Part shown: positions 1-8,756 of the stretch, in pieces | How the letters are laid out: every line of letters starts with the position of its first letter | Numbering within the stretch: position 1 is the stretch's first letter | NCBI GenBank assembly: GCA_964384945.1 | Contig: CAYLMK010000002.1 | Span: 310,001-374,000 of the forward strand | From: S015-6 sp964384945 | GTDB taxonomy: Bacteria > Desulfobacterota > DSWW01 | Direction: 5' to 3' | Length of the DNA stretch: 64,000 bases | Translations under genes and position numbers: made by a program | Notes under the pieces: generated by a model | Seen by the model: the letters and a program-made list of their open reading frames with translations, nothing else | Told to the model about the DNA's origin: nothing | Databases searched by the model: none

Positions 1-8
1 CGCATGCC

Positions 9-1526
9 TCAATGCATATGTTCCTGTACCGGAGCGTCCTGTCCGCAGAGAACCGAAATGAAGGCCTCCACGACCGCGGGATCGAACTGCCTCCCTGCAT
101 GGGTGCGCAGCTCTTCGATCGCCTCGTCGCGGGACATGGCCTTGCGGTAGGGTCGGTCCGAGGTCATGGCGTCGTAAGCATCCGCCACGGCAAGAATGCG
201 GGCCCCCAGGGGAATCCGGTCGCCTGCCCTCCCTTCCGGATAGCCGAGGCCATCGTAATGCTCGTGGTGATGGTAAATGAGCGGCGTCAGTTCCTCGAAA
301 AACTGGATCGGCGCCAGGATCTTGCAGCCTTTCTGGGGATGGGTCTGAAAGAGTCGGATCTCTTCGGGCGAGAGCGGGTGGGGCTTGTTCAGGGAATCGA
401 GCCTGAGCCCGATCTTTCCGATGTCGTGAAGGATGGCCGCATGACGGATCCTCTCCGCCTCGGCCTCCTCCAGGCCCATCCTGCGGCAGATCAGCTCGCA
501 ATACTCGGTGACCCGTCTCGAATGGCCGTGCGTGTACGGATCCTTGGCGTCGATGGCGAAGGCGAAACCCTCGATCGTCTGGAGGAAGACCGCCTTCAGC
601 TCCTCGTGGAGCCGAGCGTTCTCCAGGGCGTTCGCCGCGCGGCTCGCAAGGATGTAGAGCGTCCGCCGGTCGCCCTCGAGGAAGATCCGCCGCGGGTTGA
701 AGGAGACCACATTCACCATGCCGGTCACCTTGCCCCGGATCGCCAGCGGGACCGACACGAGGGAGTGAAGCCTCCGGCCTGCGTTCCGTGCCCCCCGCAC
801 GTAGGGGTCCGGGCCCTTCGGCGGGTAGAGGATCGCGCTTCCCGAGGCGTGTGCATGGCCCATGGCCTCCAGGTCTAGGCAATCGTCGATTTCGTCGGGG
901 GCGAGGCCCGGGACGTCCGTGTCGCAGATTTTCGTGCGCCATTTCCCGTCCTCCCTGTCCCGGAGCACGAGTCCCACGACATCCGCCTCCAGCTCGCTCT
1001 TGGCGGTCTGAATAATGATCCCGAGCAGCTTATCCAAGGAGAGCGTGGAACTCATCGCCTCACTGATCTCATAGAGACGCTGAGCCTCTTTGAGCTGGAT
1101 GTTTTCCCGTTCCAGCCGCTCCTTTTCCAGGGCCCTTCGCACGATCAGCGTGATTTCGTCGATCTTGAAGGGCTTCATGACGTAGTCGTACGCACCGTTC
1201 TTCATCGTCTGGATGGCGGTCTCGACGGTGGCGAAGGCGGTCAGAACGATGACGATCTTCTTGATCCGGTTCTCCGCCATTCTGGCCAGCAGTTCCTCTC
1301 CGCCCATCACCGGCATCTTCAGGTCGGTCAGCACCAGATTGTACGGGGCCCGCATCAGCTCCTGGAGGGCTACGGCACCGTTGTCCGCCGTATGAACATC
1401 GTATCCCTCCGAGGCAAGCAGATCGGAGAGCACCTCGCGGATGACCGGCTCGTCGTCGACAACGAGGATCCGGGGCACGTCGACCCCTGCGGAAACCGGG
1501 CCCCTGCCCGGGCGCTGCTCATCCAT
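9..1526 (-). CDS. Response regulator with receiver, GAF and HD-GYP domains (probable c-di-GMP phosphodiesterase)
   Basis: 505 aa cytoplasmic signalling protein. Residues ~19-135 form a CheY-like receiver with the acidic pair D24/D25, phosphoacceptor D68 in LTDLKMP and a conserved lysine in VMKPF. A GAF-like sensor follows at ~150-305. The C-terminal ~310-500 is an HD-GYP domain: HGHSRRV, then ILHDIGKIG (HD pair), HHEHYDGLGYP (GYP) and DAYDAMTSDRPYR. HD-GYP proteins hydrolyse c-di-GMP, so phosphorylation by an unseen histidine kinase would presumably adjust c-di-GMP. The start overlaps the 3' end of larC by 8 nt, which suggests co-transcription. No cognate kinase is encoded nearby. Domain assignment is secure; the ligand of the GAF domain is unknown. 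Confidence 0.93.
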   Translation of the reverse strand: MDEQRPGRGPVSAGVDVPRILVVDDEPVIREVLSDLLASEGYDVHTADNGAVALQELMRAPYNLVLTDLKMPVMGGEELLARMAENRIKKIVIVLTAFATVETAIQTMKNGAYDYVMKPFKIDEITLIVRRALEKERLERENIQLKEAQRLYEISEAMSSTLSLDKLLGIIIQTAKSELEADVVGLVLRDREDGKWRTKICDTDVPGLAPDEIDDCLDLEAMGHAHASGSAILYPPKGPDPYVRGARNAGRRLHSLVSVPLAIRGKVTGMVNVVSFNPRRIFLEGDRRTLYILASRAANALENARLHEELKAVFLQTIEGFAFAIDAKDPYTHGHSRRVTEYCELICRRMGLEEAEAERIRHAAILHDIGKIGLRLDSLNKPHPLSPEEIRLFQTHPQKGCKILAPIQFFEELTPLIYHHHEHYDGLGYPEGRAGDRIPLGARILAVADAYDAMTSDRPYRKAMSRDEAIEELRTHAGRQFDPAVVEAFISVLCGQDAPVQEHMH

Positions 1527-2751
1527 GCCTGGAACGCCTTCCCTGCTGCCGCTTCTTGCTCTTCGCGCGATCCTTTGCCGGCCCCGCCTGGCCGGCGCGC
1601 ACGACCTCCTCGTAGACCCGCCGAAGCGGAAGCCCTTTCTGCTCCGCCACCTGCCTGCAGACCTCGTACTCGGGCCTCACCTCGGGACCGCCCAGACAGG
1701 GGCCTTCCACCCACTTGGCCTGTATCCGACCGAGACCCGTCTCGACCTCGCACGGCCGCCGGCTCAACTTGACGCGGCTCCTGCCGGAGAAACGAACCCC
1801 CAGGGTGGTAGTCTCCCGGAACAGAACTTCCGCGATCCGAAGTCTTTCCGCCGGATCGGCGAGCACCTGGACGAGGACGCCGGGGCGGCCCTTCTTCATC
1901 TGGACGGGGATCCAATATACATCAATCGCACCGCATTGCAAAAGCCTCTCCATGAGGTAGGGATAGATCTCGGGCTGGAGGTCGTCGATCTCGCATTCGA
2001 TCATCTCCACACGGTCTTCCTCGTAGCCCTCAACAGACTCTCCGAGAAAGATCCGCAGGAGATTCGGATGGTCGAAGTCGCGGTGGCCGACCCCGTAACC
2101 GACCTTCTCGAAGCGTATCGGCGGCAAGGAGGGATGGCCCGGACCCGCCAGCACGGAGGCGATGGCCGCGCCCGTCGGCGTCACGAGCTCCGCCTGCACG
2201 GGGTGCTCCCTCACCCGCATGCCCTTGACGATCTCCACGGTGGCCGGGGCCGGCACGGGGAGCAGGCCGTGGGCACAGCGGACGAAGCCCCCTCCCAGGG
2301 GCAGGGAGGACACATAGCTCCGCCGAATGTCAAGCGCATCCAGGCCCAGCGCCACGCCCACGATGTCCACCAGGGAGTCAACGGCGCCCACCTCGTGAAA
2401 ATGCACCTGATCCATGGGTTTCCCGTGGACGGAGGCCTCGGCCCGGGCGATGCGATCGAAGATCTCGGCGGCAATCAGGCGGACGCGGTCCGGAAGGCCG
2501 CTTTCGGCCAGGATCTTCCGGATCTCGGCATAGTGACGATGCGGCTGCGAGCCTTCCTCGACGTGCACGCGCACGCAGGTCCCCTCCAGGCCCTGCCGCC
2601 GCTCCCGCGAGATCTCGACCCGGTAGCCGGCAAGCGGCAGCGCGGCCAGCCCCTCGCGAAGTCTTGCCTCCGGAAAGCCCAGGTCCAGGAGCGCGCCGAG
2701 CGTCATGTCACCGCTGATTCCGGAAAAACAGTCCACGTAGGCTGTGTTCAT
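1519..2751 (-). CDS. larC: LarC, nickel insertase of the nickel-pincer nucleotide cofactor pathway
   Basis: 410 aa, the usual length of full-length LarC (former DUF111). It opens with the family signature DCFSGISGDM, followed by HFHEVGAVDSLVDIVG and a Gly/Pro-rich LPLGGGFVRCAHG block. LarC uses CTP to insert nickel into the thiolated pyridinium mononucleotide, giving the NPN cofactor of lactate racemase and related LarA-family enzymes. It lies 57 nt downstream of larB in the same direction and its end overlaps the next gene, so larB-larC-response regulator probably form one transcript. The sulfur-transferase LarE and an apo-enzyme LarA are not in this window. The ATG at 2751 places the signature at residue 8, as expected. 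Confidence 0.93.
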   Translation of the reverse strand: MNTAYVDCFSGISGDMTLGALLDLGFPEARLREGLAALPLAGYRVEISRERRQGLEGTCVRVHVEEGSQPHRHYAEIRKILAESGLPDRVRLIAAEIFDRIARAEASVHGKPMDQVHFHEVGAVDSLVDIVGVALGLDALDIRRSYVSSLPLGGGFVRCAHGLLPVPAPATVEIVKGMRVREHPVQAELVTPTGAAIASVLAGPGHPSLPPIRFEKVGYGVGHRDFDHPNLLRIFLGESVEGYEEDRVEMIECEIDDLQPEIYPYLMERLLQCGAIDVYWIPVQMKKGRPGVLVQVLADPAERLRIAEVLFRETTTLGVRFSGRSRVKLSRRPCEVETGLGRIQAKWVEGPCLGGPEVRPEYEVCRQVAEQKGLPLRRVYEEVVRAGQAGPAKDRAKSKKRQQGRRSRHG

Positions 2752-2808
2752 TCGAGAGATCCTCTCCGTCCTTGCCGCGGGGAAGAGCCTTTTCCGCCCC
2801 TTCGATGT

Positions 2809-3558
2809 TCACAGCCTGTTCATCAGGCTCGCCGCGTAACCGGCTCCGAAGCCGTTGTCGATGTTCACCACGGTGACGCCCGAGGCACAGGAGTTCAACA
2901 TGGCCAGGAGCGCCGTGACCCCTCCGAAGCTCGCTCCGTAACCGACACTCGTGGGCACGGCCACGACCGGCCGGTCCACGAGCCCGCTCACCACGCTCGG
3001 AAGCGCCCCTTCCATGCCGGCCACCACGATCAGGACCCGCGCCGCCGTCAAGCGGTCGTAATGAGCAAGCAGCCTGTGAAGCCCGGCGACTCCCACGTCG
3101 AAAATGCGCTCCACCCGGTTCCCCATCACCTCGGCCGTAACGGCCGCCTCCTCGGCCACCGGGATGTCCGATGTGCCCGCCGTGACAACCAGAATGGGCC
3201 CTTTGCCGCTGTCTTCCAGGTCCCTCAGGTGCAGATACAGGGTTCGGGAGGCCGGGTGGTGTTTGAGGTCCGGGTGTCCCTTCAGGACGGCCTGCGCCTT
3301 TTTCGCCTCCACGCGGGTGACGAGCACGTTGTTGCCCGTTTGCCTGACCTGATCCAGGATGCGGACGATCTGCTCGGCCGTCTTTTCCTGCGCCAGCACA
3401 ACCTCCGGGAACCCCTTTCGCAGGTGCCTGTGCGTATCGATCTTGGCGAACCCCAGCTCCTGAAACGGAAAGGCGCGAAGCCTTTTCATCCCCTCGTCCA
3501 CCGAGAGCTTGCCTTCCCGGATGTCCTGAAGGATTCTCTTGAGCGCCCCTTTGTCCAT
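2809..3558 (-). CDS. larB: LarB, pyridinium-3,5-biscarboxylic acid mononucleotide synthase
   Basis: 249 aa, typical for LarB. The C-terminal ~120-249 resembles the PurE (AIR carboxylase) fold, with GMEGALPSVVSGLVDRPVV and VGYGASFGGVTALLAMLNSC. The N-terminal ~110 residues include the conserved AKIDTHRHLRKGFPEVVLA segment. LarB carboxylates nicotinic acid adenine dinucleotide and cleaves its phosphoanhydride in the first step of nickel-pincer cofactor synthesis. It precedes larC by 57 nt. The start ATG has purine-rich sequence upstream and lies 26 nt after the preceding CorC-like gene, so it may be part of the long minus-strand run. Confidence 0.93.
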   Translation of the reverse strand: MDKGALKRILQDIREGKLSVDEGMKRLRAFPFQELGFAKIDTHRHLRKGFPEVVLAQEKTAEQIVRILDQVRQTGNNVLVTRVEAKKAQAVLKGHPDLKHHPASRTLYLHLRDLEDSGKGPILVVTAGTSDIPVAEEAAVTAEVMGNRVERIFDVGVAGLHRLLAHYDRLTAARVLIVVAGMEGALPSVVSGLVDRPVVAVPTSVGYGASFGGVTALLAMLNSCASGVTVVNIDNGFGAGYAASLMNRL

Positions 3559-3584
3559 CTTCCATGATCCCCCTTGCCCGTTCC

Positions 3585-4820
3585 CTACAGGATATCCATC
3601 CTCACCTTCTGGATCGCTCGGGGCGTGGCCTTCTCTACGGTGAAGACGAGGTTCTTGAGCCGGAGAACCTCACCCGTCTCCGGGATCCGGCCGAATTGGT
3701 TCATCAGCAGCCCCCCGAGCGTCTCGTAGGGCCCCTCCGGCAAATCCAGCTGGAACCGCTCGTTCATGTGGTCGATCTCGATGCGCGAGTCGCACAGGTA
3801 GGCCGTCGCCCCGATCTTCGTGTACAGGGACCTCTTGGGGTCGTATTCATCCTCGATCTCTCCGACGATCTCCTCGAGGATGTCCTCCACCGTGATGATA
3901 CCCGTGGCCCCTCCGTACTCGTCCACCACGATGGCCATGCTGTGCCCGCGCCGCTTCATGTCCAGGAGAAGCTCGTAGACCTGCTTGGTTTCGGGGACGT
4001 AGAAGACCGGCCTTGCGGTCTCCCGGACGGCTTGGGAGAGATCCCTCTTCACGAGCAGGTCGAAGTGGTGCAGCAGCCCCACGATGTTCACGATTCGTTC
4101 CCGGAACACCGGCAACCGCGAGTGCCCCTTGTCCGCCATCACGCGGACGGCCTCCTCCAGCGTCGCTTGTTCCGGAAGGGCGACCACATCGACCAAGGGG
4201 ATCATCACTTCCGCCACCTTTTTTCCGGACAGCTCGATGAGGCGGTCCACCATCTTCCGCTCTTCCTTGAGGATGTCGGTGCCTTCCTGAGGCATGCGCA
4301 ACAGGAGCTTCAGGTCGTCCCGCTGCAGGATGCCCGTCCCGGCATCCACCTTCTTGCGAAGGATTCTCGGCAGCCGCCGAGGAATCGCGGTGATGAACCA
4401 CAGGGCCGGCGCAAAGAGCCGCGAAGCGGCCCAGAGCGGATAGATCACGATCGGGGCCAGCAAGTCCGCCTTCTGCCGAAAGACGGTCTTGGGGAGGATC
4501 TCCCCCCAGAACAGGACCAGGGGCGAAACGGCCAGAACCGCGTAAAGCTCGCCGTTCTGCTGAAACCGCTCGATCATCAGGAACGTGACCAGAATCGTAT
4601 TGCTCACAACGGCCAGATTGGTCCCGACCAGGGTCGTCCCCAGGAGCCACTCCGGCGTCTCGAGCATGCTCTCCACCAGCCGGGCGCCCCGGACGCCCCG
4701 GGAGGAATCGGCCCGGATCTTGAGCTTGTCACAGCTGACCACGGCCATCTCCGCCCCTGAAAAGAAGGCCTCGGCGGCCAGGAGAACCAGGATCACGGGC
4801 ACGTAGGGCAGAAACTCCAT
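3585..4820 (-). CDS. CNNM/CorC (hemolysin C)-family membrane protein with CBS pair
   Basis: 411 aa. The N-terminal ~190 residues are a DUF21/CNNM membrane domain (FLPYVPVILVLLAAEAFFSGAE at the start). A CBS pair at ~205-325 includes SRLPVFRERIVNIVGLLH and MAIVVDEYGGATGIITVEDILEEIVG. A CorC/HlyC C-terminal domain ends the protein. Family members are linked to Mg/Co handling; the haemolysin name is historical. The ATG at 4820 shares one base with the stop of the upstream paralogue (TGATG) and is preceded by GGAAGGGG, so translational coupling is likely; a TTG one codon earlier is less attractive. It forms a tandem pair with 4820-6184. Confidence 0.9.
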   Translation of the reverse strand: MEFLPYVPVILVLLAAEAFFSGAEMAVVSCDKLKIRADSSRGVRGARLVESMLETPEWLLGTTLVGTNLAVVSNTILVTFLMIERFQQNGELYAVLAVSPLVLFWGEILPKTVFRQKADLLAPIVIYPLWAASRLFAPALWFITAIPRRLPRILRKKVDAGTGILQRDDLKLLLRMPQEGTDILKEERKMVDRLIELSGKKVAEVMIPLVDVVALPEQATLEEAVRVMADKGHSRLPVFRERIVNIVGLLHHFDLLVKRDLSQAVRETARPVFYVPETKQVYELLLDMKRRGHSMAIVVDEYGGATGIITVEDILEEIVGEIEDEYDPKRSLYTKIGATAYLCDSRIEIDHMNERFQLDLPEGPYETLGGLLMNQFGRIPETGEVLRLKNLVFTVEKATPRAIQKVRMDIL

Positions 4821-6184
4821 CAACCCCTTCCCTCCGGATCCTTGGTGGAATTCGATTCGGTCCCCTCGTCCTGCGCACCCGCCGGTTCCTCGGAATGCCG
4901 TTCGACCTGCAGTTCCAGGATGCGGGTTCCCTCCATCTCTTCGACGGTGAAGGTGTACCCCCGGAACGAAATCCTGGCTCCCGCGGACGGCAGTTTCCCG
5001 AACAGCCCGAAGACAAGCCCGCCCATGGTGTCGTACTCGTCGTCCGGAAGGTCAGCCCCGGCAAGCCGGTTGAAGTCCTCGATCGGCATTCGGGCCGGAA
5101 TGAGCAGGGTATTGGCGTCGAGCCGCCTCGGTCGGGGTTCATCATGATCGTAATCATCCAGGATCTCGCCGAACAGCTCCTCCAGCAGATCCTCCATCGT
5201 CACGAGCCCTGCCACCCCCCCGTATTCGTCCACCACGATGGCCATGTGGATCCGGTTGAAACGGAATTCGCGGAACAGGTCGCTGGCCTTCTTTGTCAGC
5301 GGGATGAAATAGGGCTTTCGCAGGAAGGCCTTGAGGCTCCACTCCTTGCGGGTCTCCGGATCCGCCTTGCGCCCGAGGAGATCCTTGCAGTAGAGGATGC
5401 CCACGATGTCGTCCTTGTCCGCCTCGTAGACCGGAATGCGCGAATAGTGCTGCTCCTCGATGACCTTGAGCACCTCCTCCAGGGACTGGCCCGCCTGGAG
5501 GCAGCACATATCGGTGCGCGGCGTCATCACCTCGGAGACCTGGGTCTCGCCGAAGTCGAAAATGTTGTGAATAAACTCGCGCTCCGCCTCCCGGAGAGTC
5601 CCCCCCTCATCGATTCTGTCCACGAGGGTCCGGAACTCTTCCTCGGTGATCGGCAGGTCGGCCTTCGGAGACTCGCCGAAAAGAACCCGCACGATCGCGT
5701 TTGCAAGGCTCCCCAGAACCCATCGGACCGGTCCCAGGAGTGTGTAGAGCAAGCGGAGCGGAACGGCCGCGAACCGGGCGAACTTCCTCGGATTGGAAAG
5801 GGCCAGGGTCTTGGGCGTGATCTCCCCGAGAACGAGCAGCAGAGGGAAGCAGATCGCCGTGGTGGCGAGCGTCTTCAGCAGCACGGCGCCGACGGAAACC
5901 GGGGAGATCCGGCCGAGCAAGGCCTCGTCCGTGAGGGAGGCGGCCAGCGTGGAAATGGTGATATTGACAAGCTCGTTCCCGATGAGGATCGTCACGATGA
6001 CCCTTCGCGGCCGCTCGATCAGCACGCGAAGGCAGCGGGAGATGAAGGTATCGCTCTCTTCACGGATTCTGTAGCGCTCGACCCGCCCGAGGGAGAAGAG
6101 GGAGGTTTCCGAGCCGGAAAAAAAACCAGAGAAGAAGAGCAGTAGGACCAGGAAAGCGACCTTTGTGATGACTATTCCAGACAA
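4820..6184 (-). CDS. CNNM/CorC (hemolysin C)-family membrane protein, second copy
   Basis: 454 aa with the same architecture as its downstream neighbour. It has a DUF21 membrane domain (VAFLVLLLFFSGFFSGSETSLFSL region), a CBS pair with YSRIPVYEADKDDIVGILY and MAIVVDEYGGVAGLVTMEDLLEELFG, then a CorC/HlyC domain and a Ser/Glu-rich tail. The two proteins probably arose by tandem duplication and may form heterodimers, because CBS pairs dimerise. The only start that keeps the first membrane helix is TTG at 6184, inside the last codons of lon (13-nt overlap), so translation probably depends on ribosomes finishing lon. The precise ion specificity cannot be told from the sequence. Confidence 0.88.
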   Translation of the reverse strand: MSGIVITKVAFLVLLLFFSGFFSGSETSLFSLGRVERYRIREESDTFISRCLRVLIERPRRVIVTILIGNELVNITISTLAASLTDEALLGRISPVSVGAVLLKTLATTAICFPLLLVLGEITPKTLALSNPRKFARFAAVPLRLLYTLLGPVRWVLGSLANAIVRVLFGESPKADLPITEEEFRTLVDRIDEGGTLREAEREFIHNIFDFGETQVSEVMTPRTDMCCLQAGQSLEEVLKVIEEQHYSRIPVYEADKDDIVGILYCKDLLGRKADPETRKEWSLKAFLRKPYFIPLTKKASDLFREFRFNRIHMAIVVDEYGGVAGLVTMEDLLEELFGEILDDYDHDEPRPRRLDANTLLIPARMPIEDFNRLAGADLPDDEYDTMGGLVFGLFGKLPSAGARISFRGYTFTVEEMEGTRILELQVERHSEEPAGAQDEGTESNSTKDPEGRG

Positions 6185-8598
6185 CCTTTCGTTCCGGTCA
6201 TGGGGAGGGCCTGCGGTACGATCCTGATTTCGGAAGCATCATATGCCTCTTTGGGCACCTCTTGCAAGAGGAGCCGCTCCAGGATTTCGTCCACGTGGCG
6301 GACGAAGGTGAGCTTCACCCTCTTGCGCACCGCGGAAGGGATTTCGGACAGGTCCCGCATGTTCCTCGCCGGAAGAAAGACCTCCCTCATCTTCGCTCGG
6401 TGGGCTCCCAGGACCTTTTCCTTGATCCCGCCCACGGGCAACACCCGCCCGCGCAGAGTGATCTCGCCGGTCATGGCCACATGGTGCAGAACAGGCCTGC
6501 CCGTCAGTGCCGACACCAGGGCCGTTGCCATGGCCACCCCGGCCGAGGGGCCGTCTTTCGGAATGGATCCTGCCGGAACGTGGATGTGCACATCCGAATT
6601 CTTGTAGAAATCCCTGGGAATCCCCCATTTTCCGGCCGACCCGCGCGCATAGCTCAGGGCAGCCCGCGCAGACTCCTTCATCACCTCGCCGAGCTGACCG
6701 GTCAGGGTGAGCTCTCCGGAACCGCTCACCACCGACACCTCGACACAGAGGACCTCGCCGCCCGCCTGGGTCCAGGCAAGCCCCATGGCCTGTCCGACCT
6801 GCGGGCTGTTCTGCTCCTCGTCCGGAAGGTAGCGCGGGGGGCCGAGATACTGATGGAGGTTGCCCGCCAGTCCCGGGAAACTCGTTCCCTCGTCCTCTGC
6901 AATGCGGCGCGCAACCTTGCGGCACACCTGGTTGATCTGCCTTTCCAGTTCCCGCAGACCGGCCTCCTGCGTGTACTCCGAGATGATCTTTCGCAGGGCG
7001 GACCGGCTCAGCACCAGGTTTTTTGTTGTCAGGCCGTTCTCGTCAAGCTGCCTGGGCAGCAGGTAGGTGGTGGCGATCCGCATTTTCTCCTCTTCCGTAT
7101 ACCCGGAGATTCGAATCACCTCCATACGATCCCTCAGGGTGGGCGGAATCAGATCCAGCCGGTTCGCTGTGGCGATGAACATGACCTTGGAAAGGTCAAA
7201 CGGCAGGTTCAGGTAATGGTCGCTGAAGTGCCTGTTCTGCTCCGGGTCGAGGACCTCGAGCAGAGCGGCGGCCGGATCTCCCCGGAAGTCATTGCCGATC
7301 TTGTCCATTTCATCGATCATGAACACCGGATTGTTGGATCCGGCCTGCTTGATTCCCTGGAGGATGCGTCCGGGGAGCGCGCCGACATAGGTTCTCCTGT
7401 GCCCGCGGATCTCCGCCTCGTCATGGACACCCCCGACGGAGATGCGGACGAACTGGCGACCCAGCGCCCGCGCGATCGATCGGCCCAACGATGTCTTGCC
7501 CACGCCCGGAGGTCCCACAAAGCAAAGGATGGGCCCCCGCATCTCGGCCTTCAGCTTTCGCACGGACAGGTACTCCAGGATCCGGTCCTTGACCTGCTTG
7601 AGATCGTAATGGTCCTCATCCAGAACCCTCTGGACCTCCTTGATGTCGAGGTTGTCATCGGTGGAACGGTTCCACGGAAGCTCGACAAGCCAGTCCAGAT
7701 AGCCGCGCACGATCGAGGCCTCTGCGGATTCGATGTTCATGGTGTCCAGGCGCTTGAGCTGCTTCAACGCCTCCTTCTCGGCCTCCGGAGGCATTTCGGC
7801 GCATTCGATCTGCTCGCGGAGGCTCTGGATGTCCTCCCCTTTTTCGTCCAGATCGCCCAGTTCGCCCTGAATCGCCTTGAGCTGTTCCCGCAGATAGTAT
7901 TCCCGCTGCGTTCTGCTCATCTCCTGCCTGGCCTGGTTCTGGATGCGGTTCTGCATCCGGGAGAGTTCGATCTCCCGTTGAAGTTCCTCCCCCACCTTCT
8001 CCAGGCGTTGAACGGGATCGCTGCACTCGAGCAATCGCTGCGCCTCGGGAACCTTCAGGTTCAAATTGGCTGCGATGAGATCCGCCAGCACGCCGGGGTC
8101 AGCGATGTTCTCCGTGAGCGTCAGGATCTCCTGCGGGAGATTCCGAATCCCCAGGAAATCCTCGAGCATCTCCCGCACCGACCGCATCAGCGCCTCGACC
8201 TCGATCGGGATGGCCCCCAGCACGGGCTCTTGCATCGGATCGATCTTCGAGAACAGGTACGGGTCCTCAAACACGAATTCCCGCACCCTGGCCTTGGCGA
8301 GGCCCTGAACCAGGACCTTCACCCTGCCGTCCTCCTCCTTGAGCATCCGCACGATCATCGAGACCGTGCCGACCGAGTACAGGTCCCGCCCGGCCGGGAC
8401 ATCCTGGCGCGCATCCCTCTGGGCCAGGAGAAGGAGCATCCGACGTTCCTTCATGGCCCGTTCGAGGGCTCGTATCGACACCTCGCGGCCGATCTGGAGG
8501 GGGATCGTCATGTACGGGAAGACGACGGCGTCCCGCACAGGCAGGACCGGCAGCGCTTCCGGGATCTCGGTCGCGTCGCAGACTTCTTCGAATTTCAT
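6172..8598 (-). CDS. lon: Lon ATP-dependent protease
   Basis: About 808 aa from ATG 8598; GTG 8652 would add 18 residues but has no visible Shine-Dalgarno. The protein has the N-terminal substrate-binding LAN domain (LPVLPVRDAVVFPYM), a coiled middle region and an AAA+ module with Walker A GPPGVGKTS and Walker B VFMIDEMDK. The C-terminal protease domain has catalytic Ser in PKDGPSAGVAM and Lys in GGIKEKVLGAHRA. It degrades misfolded and regulatory proteins in the cytoplasm. It sits downstream of hrcA-grpE-dnaJ on the same strand, consistent with heat-shock control. A perfect 7-bp inverted repeat lies just upstream of the start (see 8659-8674). Confidence 0.97.
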   Translation of the reverse strand: MKFEEVCDATEIPEALPVLPVRDAVVFPYMTIPLQIGREVSIRALERAMKERRMLLLLAQRDARQDVPAGRDLYSVGTVSMIVRMLKEEDGRVKVLVQGLAKARVREFVFEDPYLFSKIDPMQEPVLGAIPIEVEALMRSVREMLEDFLGIRNLPQEILTLTENIADPGVLADLIAANLNLKVPEAQRLLECSDPVQRLEKVGEELQREIELSRMQNRIQNQARQEMSRTQREYYLREQLKAIQGELGDLDEKGEDIQSLREQIECAEMPPEAEKEALKQLKRLDTMNIESAEASIVRGYLDWLVELPWNRSTDDNLDIKEVQRVLDEDHYDLKQVKDRILEYLSVRKLKAEMRGPILCFVGPPGVGKTSLGRSIARALGRQFVRISVGGVHDEAEIRGHRRTYVGALPGRILQGIKQAGSNNPVFMIDEMDKIGNDFRGDPAAALLEVLDPEQNRHFSDHYLNLPFDLSKVMFIATANRLDLIPPTLRDRMEVIRISGYTEEEKMRIATTYLLPRQLDENGLTTKNLVLSRSALRKIISEYTQEAGLRELERQINQVCRKVARRIAEDEGTSFPGLAGNLHQYLGPPRYLPDEEQNSPQVGQAMGLAWTQAGGEVLCVEVSVVSGSGELTLTGQLGEVMKESARAALSYARGSAGKWGIPRDFYKNSDVHIHVPAGSIPKDGPSAGVAMATALVSALTGRPVLHHVAMTGEITLRGRVLPVGGIKEKVLGAHRAKMREVFLPARNMRDLSEIPSAVRKRVKLTFVRHVDEILERLLLQEVPKEAYDASEIRIVPQALPMTGTKGCLE

Positions 8599-8658
8599 GG
8601 ATTTCGAGCCCCGTTGCATTCGGCGGGGAACGGCGTTCTTGCCGACACCCACCGTTGT

Positions 8659-8674
8659 TTCGGAAGTTTCCGAA
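8659..8674. promoter_or_regulatory. Perfect inverted repeat upstream of lon (candidate operator)
   Basis: TTCGGAAGTTTCCGAA has two 7-bp arms and a 2-nt centre. On the minus strand a -10-like TAAGAT lies just upstream of it, so the repeat would fall around or just after the transcription start of lon. It is not a CIRCE element. The arrangement would suit a repressor site, but no regulator can be named. Confidence 0.35.
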
Positions 8675-8756
8675 CGAATCTTAAGTGAGCGGCGGAGCGT
8701 TCAGGGATCGGGGGTCGGATCACGCGCCCCCGGCCCGAAACGAGGGGAGAGGGCAA

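Noticed and set aside
1441..3567. 708-codon plus-strand open frame
   Set aside because: It is antisense to larB, larC and the response regulator, which have strong family signatures; high GC makes long antisense frames common.
6262..8688. 808-codon plus-strand open frame opposite lon
   Set aside because: Shadow of lon; the translation is low-complexity and His/Arg-rich with no domain.
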